64,000 nucleotides of DNA. It comes from Zygnema cylindricum. Its lineage: Eukaryota > Streptophyta > Zygnematophyceae > Zygnematales > Zygnemataceae. Below, piece after piece: positions 9,664 to 19,195 of this stretch. The stretch's first letter is position 1. Each line of letters opens with the position of its first letter. A model generated the notes under the pieces. That model saw only the letters and a program-made list of their open reading frames with translations, was not told the origin of the DNA and did not search any database. The translations under genes were made by a program, and so were the position numbers. The stretch is taken from assembly GCA_037447655.1 (NCBI GenBank), contig JBBHKE010003235.1:1-64000 (forward strand). The letters run 5' to 3'.

Positions 9664-11860
9664 GCACCTGTACGGAAAGGACTTGCAAACTAAATACTTG
9701 CACTAAAACTAAGTTCTTGTACGAACTAAGTATTTGTACCCAAAGTATTTGTAAGAAAAATGGAAAATTACAAACTTACTTGTAACCAGTTTAAGAAAGC
9801 TACTATGTCAATAGTTAGAGTGCTGTTTTTCGACGGTTTTGTCAAAAGAATGGACTAAGTTTCTGGAAGTAAATGACATTTCTGCTCTGTTCGGTGCTGA
9901 GCTTCACTATCTGTGTACGATAGTCTCAAAGACTTGTGACGTGACTTGCAAATCCATGGCTCCTCGGCTTCGGATACTTTCGGCTAAGTCGATGAAAGCG
10001 AACTTGAAACTTTTTTTGTTTTAGTCAAATTTTGTCACCTCTTTTCTGTCGGCCAATAACTGCCCCAGGTACATGTTCATTAGTCATACGAGATTTCGGA
10101 TTCAGATTCTATTGTTTTTACTGTAAAATATTTGAAGTTTATTTGACGTTACTGCCAAGAAATTTCCTTTAGGATCGGAAAGTTATTTGGCTTCAGAAGG
10201 ATGTGCGGACCAACCTGCGTTTTTCTTCTGGAATAGTGAAATCCAGTTTCAGTTTCAGTATCAATTTCAGTTTTCAGTACTGGCAGTTCTCTTTCATAAG
10301 TACTCAACAGCCTATGGAATAACAAGCTGGTCTCCGAAGCTGCTGTTGGAATCTCCCATGTATTTGAACTATCTGAAGTTTTTACTTCACTTTAAAAAAA
10401 CAATAATAATAAAACTGGCACATCGGAATGTTATGTGTTTACTGTATTGCTTTGTGAACTTCTGCAATCTGCTACTTTCTTGTGAATAATTTGAATTCTT
10501 TTTGGAATTGTTTTTTGTGTAATTATGCGATATTTCACTTTTCTGTTCGATTTTCTAGTAATCTGCTCATCAGTTAGAAACCAGCTGTTATATGACCTGA
10601 CAGTTAAGTGGAACTGGAAAGTGTTTCCATTCTTACTTCATACTCCTCTGGGATTTGCTGTCACTTCTTCAGAATCTCGAGAACTGAGATTGTCTCTTTT
10701 CTTTTAGACATGATATTATGTTTCTTGAAACGGTTGATAATTTTATTGTTGAATATCTTATACCTCTAAAAATCCTCGAAAACCTTAGCGCTCGAAATTA
10801 GTCTAAGAAAATGAACGTGTATATATAGATATGTTGAAGATGTGTTTTGATCAATTTTCAGAAAGGAGAATTGTTTACTGGAAATGAGAAAAAAAAATGT
10901 GTAAATGCCCATCAACTATCCCATTCCTCTACCCTCGAGTCTGGTTTTTCAGTTTTGGTTTGACTTTCATCTTTTTTGCTCCCATGTTTTCCGATGGTTT
11001 ACCATAAACCATTATGCTTCCTTAGAGAATTAATTGCAACACTAATTAATCATCTCTGTTTGTTTTGCAGACAATGTTTTACCTCAGAAAAATACAAAAT
11101 ACACAATTGAAGCTCCCATGGCAAACACATGTATGTTAGAACCTCCAAAACATCCTTCAGTAAAACATACTAGGATTTGAAAAATATTGAACTTGTACTG
11201 GTCCAATATTGTACTTATTTGATATTAATCAATCATGCCAAGCAGTAGTGAAAGTGAGTTGTAGAGATTGTATAGAAAACACTTATTTGTGACATTGACT
11301 GAGTCTGAAGTGCCACAACATTCCATAGACTTCAAATCATTCCCACCTTGCTTCAACTTGTCACGACTAAGCTTCTGTGCAAAACTCAATAATTGGACGG
11401 CTGCTGTTAGCCAGAAAACTACAACAGCAGTTAGTTCCGTTTTCTACATGGAAAGGAAGCAAAAGTGATGGTGACATCGTATTGACATGTTTCGTACCAC
11501 ACATCTGGAAATATGTTTAGGCTTGGTCACAAATATTATCATTATTTTTATTAGTATTCTTCAATACTTCGAATGCTTTACCATCCTACACGTAATTTCA
11601 CCGTCAACGAGAATTTACAATAAAGCGGAGCTACAAACTAATGAGCGTTAGGTTGTAAATTCGTCAGCTATGAAGAAGACAAATTAATATGGAAAAAAAT
11701 AAATCAGGCTATGGATTCAGCATAGAGAAATATACATCTTGACATGTCAAAATTCACTTCGTCACACCACTGAGAGATGTCTTGAGTATTGCATCTCACC
11801 ATATAACACATTGATTCCATATATTGACCAAGTGAAAAACTCAACTACATTGAACAGAAT
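9664..11860. other. Unassigned AT-rich single-copy-looking interval
   Basis: No clear coding region. Small features are a cluster of imperfect repeats of ACTAAGTATTTGTAC at about 9690-9755, a CAGTTTCAGTTTCAGTATCA run at about 10242-10280, and a plausible 3' splice-site sequence TTTGTTTTGCAG at about 11059-11070. A spliced or non-coding gene could be hidden here; expression data would be needed. Confidence 0.35.
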
Positions 11861-12343
11861 CGCTAATCTCACTATATGATGCGTACTAAATTCAACACTA
11901 AATGACACCATAACTAAAGTTTTCTGCAACCTAAACCGCAAGCTCTCACGAGATTTCACTTTCAATTTCACATAAGTCCAAAGTTTAACAGGCTACTATC
12001 ATTCACTTCCACACCCTCAAAACTCAACAAATATTTTAGGGTTTAACTCTTCCACTAACAAAAAACTACAAACCCGATATCACTAACCGAATTACCGAAT
12101 CACTAATCACACTATATGATGCGGAATAAATTCACCACCAATGTTCCATGAAACCATGTCTACTGGAGTTATCTGCAACATAAACCGCAAGCTCTCACGA
12201 GATTTCTCATTCAATTTCTTAAAGTTTTACTCACCACGATAAGTTTCATTCATTTCGAGACCCCTAAAACTCAACAAAAACTGCAATTACCAACTCTTCT
12301 CTAACAAAAAAATACTAATCCGATATAAAACAAGCAAAATCGA
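11861..12343. repeat. 240-bp tandem duplication at the 3' end of the F-box gene
   Basis: The unit starting CGCTAATCTCACTATATGATG at 11861 recurs from 12101 (CACTAATCACACTATATGATG), sharing AACCGCAAGCTCTCACGAGAT, AAAACTCAACAAA and the AACTCTTC..CTAACAAAAAA end. The period is 240 bp. The gene-proximal unit runs through the stop codon at 12315-12317, so the distal unit looks like a copy of the gene's own 3' UTR and last codons. Confidence 0.75.
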
Positions 12344-13589
12344 ATGGATGACTGAAAATAACATTCGGAAACAACTTTTTCCATCTCCTGATATTCGCTA
12401 AAAAACCAGACAAGTCCTGTGCATCAATTGTTCTGTTAGAGAAGCAAAAAGACACTTCTTGTAGAGAAGGACAAGATGAAAGCCACTCGTGCAACTCCAA
12501 ATATTGTTCATTCAAACGCCTCTGACGATTTTCCAGCATGGTTGGTCCATTGGTTAAATGATCGTAAAATAACCAATTATCGAGATTTTCCACTGTCAGC
12601 GCTTTTAAACATGGAAGCTTGAAAGTATTCTTGATACTTATGACTTTCTCCTTGATCTGAGGTAAAAGCCTCATGGAGCCGGCAACCAGAGTCTCAAGAG
12701 TGTTTACACTTTTTTGAAACAAGGTGTAAATAAGATCACCAGCACCGGCATCTTTAACAGTCAAGTGCGAGATTCCCTTGAAATCTGCCGGGAGCTCCAG
12801 GTGAAGATCCTCCCGAATGTTCGGTACTCGTTCAAAAGAAAGACTTCTCAAGCAGTCGCTGGATTTTATGGTTAACTCTTTTTTGGGCAGGCCACAGAGC
12901 TCGAGTGAAATTAGTTTCGGACAGTTGACAAGAACTGAAGGAAGCATAGCTCCTCTATAAAAAAGCGATTTCAAATTTTGATGTTGAATCGTTACACTTA
13001 TCTTAGGCAGTGTCTTAGCAAAATTTATGCCAAGATCCAAACGTTCAAGATTAGGAAACTTCTCTAAGATCAAAAACAAATCCTCAACTTCCATGTACAG
13101 GTACAGGTGCCTTATTACTAAGCGCTTGACACTTGGCAACGACCAGTTTTGTGGCTGGTAAACCGGGGAATCCATGGTAACTGATTCAATTGTTAAGCTT
13201 TCAAGACGAGGAAACAGCGACAGGGCTTCTATATGCCACAAATAACAGCCGCCAAAAGACAAGTGAGTTAATGATCGTCCAATCACTTTCGACCATCGCA
13301 CTATAACACTCGCGTTGAAACTACCATCGACAAAAATCTCCTCTGCGTAAGGTGTCATCTCCACAATCTTCACGTACTTATCTTCCCCAGACATTGGGAG
13401 ACAAAGACGAGTAACTTGTCCTACTCCAGCCTGAAAAGTTTTGCAGACAAGAGAATAATTGACAAGCTCGAAACCGCCGTTTTCTGGAGTGGCCAAAGTA
13501 AAGATCTTCGCGAGAACTTCAAGCGGAAGCGACAAAATAGAGGTGACGTGTGCCTCCTTCTTCACGGCGGCCTTGCTGCCGGACGCCAT
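12315..13589 (-). CDS. F-box/LRR-like protein
   Basis: An intact single-exon gene of 424 residues, the only convincing host gene here. The F-box is at about residues 18-58: LPLEVLAKIFTLA and then YSLVCKTFQ match the hydrophobic skeleton of the domain. F-box proteins bind SKP1 and bring substrates to SCF ubiquitin ligases. From about residue 100 to 400 leucine-rich segments recur (LTHLSF, RLESLTIESV, NLERLDLG, LISLELCGLP, CLKALTVENL, SLQEVSF), a probable substrate-binding LRR region, as in plant F-box/LRR proteins. The start ATG lies at the head of a basic N-terminus (MASGSKAAVKKEAH), with no better upstream methionine. Substrate unknown. A pseudogene is unlikely given the uninterrupted frame. 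Confidence 0.85.
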   Translation of the reverse strand: MASGSKAAVKKEAHVTSILSLPLEVLAKIFTLATPENGGFELVNYSLVCKTFQAGVGQVTRLCLPMSGEDKYVKIVEMTPYAEEIFVDGSFNASVIVRWSKVIGRSLTHLSFGGCYLWHIEALSLFPRLESLTIESVTMDSPVYQPQNWSLPSVKRLVIRHLYLYMEVEDLFLILEKFPNLERLDLGINFAKTLPKISVTIQHQNLKSLFYRGAMLPSVLVNCPKLISLELCGLPKKELTIKSSDCLRSLSFERVPNIREDLHLELPADFKGISHLTVKDAGAGDLIYTLFQKSVNTLETLVAGSMRLLPQIKEKVISIKNTFKLPCLKALTVENLDNWLFYDHLTNGPTMLENRQRRLNEQYLELHEWLSSCPSLQEVSFCFSNRTIDAQDLSGFLANIRRWKKLFPNVIFSHPFDFACFISD

Positions 13590-13698
13590 GGAATGGGCAG
13601 AATCGTGGTGAGAGAGACGATGGCGTTTCGCTTCAAAATTGAATATTGGACGCAGCCATTGCTTCTGAAATGCTGCAACCCTAATTCTGAAACCCTAA
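13590..13698 (-). promoter_or_regulatory. Proximal promoter/5' UTR of the F-box gene with two telo-boxes
   Basis: AACCCTAAT lies at 13677-13685 and AAACCCTAA at 13690-13698, about 90-110 bp upstream of the start codon. Telo-box motifs are known in plant promoters, mainly of growth-related genes. The second one directly abuts a MITE terminus whose TAA duplication is part of the motif. No TATA box was identified. Confidence 0.4.
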
Positions 13699-14170
13699 GG
13701 GTGAGATTCCATTACAGGAAAAGTGGAGTTGTTTACTCGACGCCGTACGTTTTTGTACATATTTGTACCATTTAATTTTTTTTGTCAGACGGAACATGTT
13801 TTCCGAAGAGATAGATGCTAAGATGTTCCAATATTTCAGGCGATATTCTTGACCGTTGGATGTTTTGCTTTTTTACATCGGCGAAGCAATCGCACAAATC
13901 GCGGTGTGAAAAAACTACACTCTCTTCGCGAGGAGAGTCGCTTCACACGGTCGTGTACCATTGGTACACGTGAAAATGCAAAAATGTATCCACCTCGAAC
14001 ACGCGATCACATGCCTACACGTCATACAGGCCATGTGCCACTTGCCACGCTGGATACATGCAGTCAACTGAAAGTATCCTCGCACGCTCCGTCTGACATC
14101 CACCGAACTTCAAAGTTTGCAGCGTTTTTTGCCAATCTGTTTACTGTTTCGAACCTTCATTCGCAACCCT
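13699..14170 (-). mobile_element. Truncated Harbinger-like MITE in the F-box promoter
   Basis: Starts GGGTGAGATTCCATTACAGG after TAA (13696-13698) and follows, in reverse orientation, the complete element at 61859-62612: shared GACGCCGTACGTTTTTGTAC, TTTTTTGTCAGACG, a CGCGAGGAGAG near-palindrome at about 13922-13945, the GGTACACGTG segment and GCCACGCTGGATAC. Similarity fades near 14170, and no far terminus is seen, so it is truncated. Non-coding. Confidence 0.7.
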
Positions 14171-14468
14171 AACTTCGACACTCTGAATCCGAAAACATTC
14201 GAACGCAGCGTATTCCGATTCGTGGAAACGGTTCTATTACGGAGATCGCGAGAAAGGGAATTTCAAAATACAATTTTCGAAAGAAAGAAATGCGTGGAAT
14301 TAGGGTTTTTGGATATTGGAAAAATGACGAAAGCAAGGCACACAAGGGGAGTGCTCGCCACGTCACGCGAGAGACACGAGGTGCGGGGAAGGGAAGTGAA
14401 GGGGAGAGAAAGAGCGATATCCGTATAGTAATCCGTACAATTTTGTCAAAAATTACATTTATGTGTAT
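14171..14468. other. Unassigned interval
   Basis: No gene or clear repeat. It is purine-rich towards the 3' side (GAGACACGAGGTGCGGGGAAG region). Confidence 0.3.
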
Positions 14469-14700
14469 AATCAAGGGAATGATTGGCCTGTACTGTACTA
14501 GCCAATACCATATAGGGTTAGCAACCCAAGGGTTAGCAACCCAAAACTGTACGATTTCCTTAATTTAGTACATTTGTCTGTACTATTACGGGGATTATTG
14601 GCTAGTATTGTACTGTATTGCCAAATACTATTTAGTATTTATACCATATGGGGTTAATGACCCAAAATTGTACAATATCTTAAGAAAAAAACAACATTCG
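14469..14700. repeat. Duplicated palindromic block
   Basis: GATTGGCCTGTACTGTACTAGCCAATACCATAT at about 14480-14512 is self-complementary at its ends (ATTGGC...GCCAAT). It is echoed at 14590-14650 by ATTGGCTAGTATTGTACTG...GCCAAATAC...ACCATATGGGG. Both are followed by GGGTTA..(A)ACCCAAAA and a CTGTACTAT motif. Non-coding, possibly a decayed MITE. Confidence 0.5.
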
Positions 14701-14722
14701 TCTGTACTATCAGGGGGACTCA

Positions 14723-14792
14723 GGGTGAAGTTCCATCATACGTTTCTATAATTGTACGGAAAACTCTACAGACCGGGTCGATTGATAGCTGG
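14723..14792 (-). mobile_element. Terminus of a Harbinger-like element
   Basis: GGGTGAAGTTCCATCATACG followed by GTACGG.AAACTCTACAGACCGGGTC is the reverse complement of the right end of the 55465-58606 element for about 65 bp. It is preceded by TCA instead of TAA, so the target duplication is mutated or lost. Confidence 0.65.
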
Positions 14793-14800
14793 TTCCCACC

Positions 14801-14965
14801 GGAGTATTTGTAACTTTTTGCCCATTCGGATGATTTTCCGAAAAATCAACTCATCGGAGCATTTGTAACTTTTTGCCCATCCCGATGATTTTCCGAAAAC
14901 TCAACTCATCTGAGCATTTGTAACTTTTTGCCCATTGCGATGATTTTCCGAAAACTCAACTCGTC
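14801..14965. repeat. Three tandem 55-bp units
   Basis: Units start at 14801, 14856 and 14911 and share GAGYATTTGTAACTTTTTGC and GATGATTTTCCGAAAA.TCAAC. A partial fourth start is at 14966. In the first unit CGGATGATTTTCCG is a small inverted repeat. Confidence 0.9.
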
Positions 14966-15174
14966 GGAAACCGGGTCTTGTTCACACCGAAATTTGGGCA
15001 CGTTAGTCCGATTGAAGGTGTCACGTGACACGTCACACGCTTCGACGTCATCAAACATAGGCGCGAAAACAAATCTACAGTTTTTCAAACTTCTTGAAAC
15101 GTCCCCTTCTTCCCTTCCGCCCCCTCGTTCTTCTCTCCTCCCTCGCTAAAGTACAGCTCTTCCTTCCCGGTATG

Positions 15175-15765
15175 AAATAATTTTTTTTTTTTGAAATATG
15201 TTTTTAAATATGTTATGTGAGGAGTTCTGTGTGTATTTTCAAAATTTCCAGTTTTGAACTCTGGATCCAAGGGTCAAAACTAGAAAATATCCAGTTTCCA
15301 TATCCAAAGCTGAAGAAAAAGTATAATTGTTAACTCTAGATACAGATGTACCTGGATAGAGCTCCAATTTTAGGGTTTAGAACTCAGAATCTGTAGTTTT
15401 TGTATCCAAAACTGAAAAGTAACCCTAATTTTTAAGTCTGGATAGAGAGGTAAAAACTGGAAAAAAACTGATAGTTAACAACTCTTAACTGGAAATAACT
15501 CTAGGTTTAGGGTTCAAAACTGTGGAAACTAACTCCAGTTTATAACTTTGTTTATGAAGGAAACTGATTTTTATTATGAAACTGCAAATAATTTCAGTTT
15601 CCGGATTCAAAAATGGAAAGAACTTCAAGTTTTAACTCTGGATTTAGGGTTTAAAACTCAAAAAATCTCCAGATTCTGCCTCCCAAACTGAAAGACAAGT
15701 CCAGTTTTGAACTCTGTACCAATAGTTGTGTTATGTTTTTAGGATTTTTAGAAGTTTTTGTGTCA
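15175..15765. repeat. Degenerate minisatellite of self-complementary units
   Basis: Recurring words TTTTGAACTCTGGAT, AGGGTTCAAAACTGGAAA and CTCCAGTTT appear in shuffled, diverged form. CCAGTTTTGAAC is the reverse complement of GTTCAAAACTGG, so units can fold back on themselves. Clear instances are near 15250-15285, 15425-15455, 15490-15535, 15615-15660 and 15695-15715. No ORF. Confidence 0.65.
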
Positions 15766-15767
15766 AG

Positions 15768-15895
15768 ATTTGTGTTGTTCTTATTTGTTTATTTGGAAAC
15801 AGAAAACTGCAAAACTGAAAACTTGTGTTGTTTTTATTTGTTTATTTGGAAACAGAAAACTGCAAAACTGAAAACTGAAAACTGCAAACTAATAA
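15768..15895. repeat. Tandem duplication of a 53-bp unit
   Basis: TGTTGTTCTTATTTGTTTAT through AACAGAAAACTGCAAAACTG is repeated immediately (second copy from about 15823), with an added GAAAACTGCAAAACTGAAAA-like tail. Confidence 0.85.
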
Positions 15896-15965
15896 TAGTG
15901 TGACTTAAAAATAGTGAGACAGAAAAATAGTTTGGCAGAAACAAAATAGTGAGGCAGAAATAGTG

Positions 15966-15973
15966 TAGTGTAC

Positions 15974-16021
<48 letters not shown>

Positions 16022-16050
16022 GTATATATATATGTATATATTCTATGTGT
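15966..16050. repeat. (TA)n microsatellite with TG interruptions
   Basis: Long TATATATA runs broken by single G, followed by AT-rich DNA with TATTAC repeats to about 16180. Confidence 0.95.
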
Positions 16051-16199
16051 ATGTATATTTCTATATTATTATGTATTAGTATACATTACTCTATCTAACA
16101 TATTACTGTATTATATTGTAACATATTACTATATTACTTAGACAAAAATAATTTATATTATATAATAGTTTATATTTTTAGATAAAAAATCTGCAAACT

Positions 16200-17193
16200 G
16201 AGAACTGAAAACTGCAAAATTGGTTTTTTTTGTGGTGTTATCGATTCTATCATTAAATTCCCCCCCTCCATAACCTACTCAAGCCTTCTTTGTTCATAGA
16301 CAACGATTATCCCTACCTCCTTTTAAGGTTTATGAAAAAAAAACATGAGTTTCAAAAACATTTCCCTTCTTTCACGCCAAATGTGAGTTATACTGTAGTC
16401 TATGTAGGTATACTTTCCATATTGGCTGGGCCCTTTTTTTAAATACTTGGGAATTTTGAATCCGGAGAAACACCGATCCTACTGGTTTTCTCTTTTCTTG
16501 TTACTACACCTTACAATACAAATCCTACAATTATATTTTCTTGCCTTTTGAAGGATACAAATCTATAAATATAAAAAAACATAAAGAATGCCACAACTTA
16601 CATCGAATATTTTGGAAACCTTACCCTTATCTCATCACTTTTCCCTCCCAAGACTGGTAGTTAATGGAATATAGAATCAATTTTTGCGACTTAGTCACAG
16701 ATGTGTCCAAATTTTTATTTTTTTTTAAACATGGCCTAATTTCTACTCTAAGAGACCTTACTTCACTGACTCCCTAATTCATGTACTCCCTGTTCCCTTA
16801 CTCTAAGATTCAACTTTTTAATAATCCTTCGGTGTGTTAACGCTACCTTGTAAAAGCTAAAAGCTCCACCCTAAAAATAAAAATGCATAAACAAGAGGCA
16901 ATTTTATAGTGACCCTCTCCAGGCTGTTCTCCCTAAGAGTTGAATGCTCCCACGAAGCCGTTCCGTGGTCTCTTGCTCTCCAATAACTCATGGACTCTCC
17001 CTTCGAGGTGAAGGAAAGTCTCTCATGTTTTGTGCACTCGCACGGTGAGGCGCACTTTCTTTTCCGGATAAAAAAGCTATCTGTAGTCGACGAAAGCTCT
17101 TTTTTTTTAATCCCTGGCTAAATTTTGCTGATTAAATTTGATTGGCTAAATAAAATAACCTGTTAAAATTCGATTCTCAATTGTACACGATTC
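16200..17193. other. Unassigned AT-rich interval
   Basis: Homopolymer-rich DNA with no gene, terminal repeats or clear similarity to other parts of the window. It ends at the LTR beginning at 17194. Confidence 0.4.
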
Positions 17194-17633
17194 TCAAAAC
17201 ACTAAGGATCTTCCCGTAACAACAGTAGGAGCACACAGTACTAACAGACAAGGTTGCGCTTTATTACTTGGAAGAGAGTACAAGGTTGTGCTCGCTGTGT
17301 AGGTCTACTTGAGGTACTCTATTCACAAGGTCTACTCGACTATTTAAACTAACTAACTGCTAATCATCCTACTACTGTACAGCTGTACACGTGGACCTTC
17401 ACGGTCAACCGAGATCTATCTAAAACTTCCTTCTAGAACTATACAGCTCAATCTCCATTCAGCGCCGTTGCTATGCTGCGCTGCTACGCTGCTGAGCTAC
17501 TAAGTTACTACGCTGCTAAGTTGTTATGCTGCTATGCTGCGCTGGTTTAGAATCGCAGCTGCGCTGCTCTGGGACCGCAACTATAGCAGTCTAACCTTAG
17601 CCACTAAGTGCCCAACTCTATAACCCTATTACA
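17194..17633 (-). repeat. 3' LTR of the old chromovirus
   Basis: In the element sense it starts TGTAATAGGGTTATAG and ends in TGTTTTGA (terminal CA mutated). It contains several GCTGCGCTGCTACGCTGC-type repeats. The polypurine-like GTGGGAGGCAG lies immediately upstream in the element sense (17634-17645). Confidence 0.92.
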
Positions 17634-17678
17634 CTGCCTCCCACAAAGGATTCAGCGTCCCGCTGAACCTTGATTTAC

Positions 17679-18955
17679 TCAGGGAAACTGCAACTGCTGC
17701 AGTATGTCGTATGTTTCCTCGCGATACTCCTCGAACTCTTGGCGAAGGGCGTCGAGTTGATGTTGGAGCTGCTCACATCGGGTCTCAAGCAACGCAATAT
17801 GATGATCTGTCGTTGCCAACCGCCTCCGAGTGATTCGCTCTCGAACCCGATCCTCCTCTTCCTCGGGTATAACCTCGGTTAATTCGGGTCGCCGCGGAAT
17901 GGCCGCCGGTGCAGGCTCCTCGCGTGGCGGAATCCGGGGTTCTTCAGGTTCAGCCACTGGGGGAACTTCCTCCGCTTCTTCGTTTGCCGGTTCCCACCGA
18001 GGTACTTTCCGTAATTTAAAGAACACATGTTTCCTTGCAGCTCGGGCCCACTACAGAGCATTCTTTCGGGCCAGCTTGAGTGCCCGTACCTCAGGGGTGA
18101 CCTCCCCCCTAGAGATGATGTCGTGGAAGGAGACATACCACGGGTGATAATGACGGAGTAACCTGGGAACATCAATCTGTACCTGTAGTTGTCCTCTACC
18201 ACTTCCACAAACGGTAAGGCATGAGGGTTTAGCTACACATAACCCTTATGGTTATTTCCCAGGTCTTTTGTCCGCATGAAATTCCACGCTGGGTGTGACG
18301 GAACGTCGGCAGGAATACGGATAGGATCTTGAAGCTTCCCTATACGCCACTCCACGGGCCACTCCGAGGGGTTCCAATAAAATATTTTGGCGAAGCTAAA
18401 GGCGAGGTCCAAATGCAGGGTGTCGACCGGTAGTGGGAAGAAGTAGTCGGGAATTTCCTCTCCCTGTTCACTTTCCTCCTCCGGATATCTTCGGTTCTCT
18501 CGCAGGAGGAACACATCGTTGCCACTGGGGTATTGTGCCTTCGCCTTCCTTTCCGCGCTTTAAGACAACTGCTCGTCCACGGTACTCTCTTTTTTTGGGT
18601 CCCGCATCACCCCTAGACTTGAGGCGCGCTCCTCGATTGGCGGAGGCGTTGGTTCTCGTTCTAGTTCCTCCGCCTCCGATAGCTCGTGAATTTCTTTATA
18701 TTCCTGATCCCCTTCCCGGGTTGGGGTGTATTCGGGGTCCTGTGAGTTTTCTGACCCCTCCCCTCCACTGGTCTCTGCCGCTCCTACCTCACTAGTGGCG
18801 GTTTCCTCAGGTTCCGACTCCACTTCCACTTCTCTTCGCCTGCTTGCTTCCACCATGGCCTCCGCCGCCCATAACAATCTCTCGGGACGGTTCACATCTC
18901 CTTGTCCCACTGGTACAAGTCTCCTCCTTTTCGTGGTGGAGAGGACGACAACGCC
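17679..18955 (-). pseudogene. Extra ORF downstream of pol in the chromovirus, function unknown
   Basis: Between integrase and the 3' LTR lies about 1.2 kb of sense-strand coding-like sequence, originally some 400 residues. The head has a basic patch (TTKRRRLVPV) and GDVNRPERLLWAAEAM, then a strongly acidic region (VEVESEPEE, GEGSENSQDPEYTPTREGD). A hydrophobic middle part follows (DYFFPLPVDTLHLDLAFSF). A segment with PRLLRHYHPWYVSFHD and TPEVRALKLARKNAL comes next, then a proline/glutamate-rich linker and a C-terminal coiled coil (LETRCEQLQHQLDALRQEFE). It is broken by stops near 18560, 18233 and 18050 and a frameshift near 18180. No transmembrane helix, so not an obvious Env. I do not recognise the family. 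Confidence 0.7.
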
Positions 18956-19195
18956 ATAGACACTGTTAAACAGGACAATTCCGGTAATTCCAGAAGCGAA
19001 GGTAAATTGACTGTGCGGAGAGAAGCAATTTCTAGGCTGCCGAGACTAGGTTGGTCGCGAGGACGGATGGCGACTTTATTCACAGGGGTTAAGGGCTTCA
19101 CTTTTGGACTTTGCCAAGCGTCGCGGCGTGCGAAGATATCGCAACGTCCATCATTTATAAAACTGCGCTGCTGCGGCGAAACCGAGAGTTCGTCG

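Noticed and set aside
10187-10489. A 100-residue open frame with a QFQFQYQFQF stretch
   Set aside because: It has no ATG at the start, the repeat is simple-sequence DNA (CAGTTTCAGTTTCAG), and no domain cues are present.
13416-13775. 119-residue plus-strand frame overlapping the F-box gene
   Set aside because: It is antisense to a well-supported coding region and runs into the MITE; composition is not protein-like.
15966-16050. Possible promoter TATA elements
   Set aside because: It is a (TA)n microsatellite with no neighbouring gene.
17830-18147. Gly/Ser-rich plus-strand frame opposite the extra ORF
   Set aside because: The minus strand shows coherent coding features (coiled coil, conserved orientation with pol); the plus frame mirrors the Pro/Glu-rich codons.
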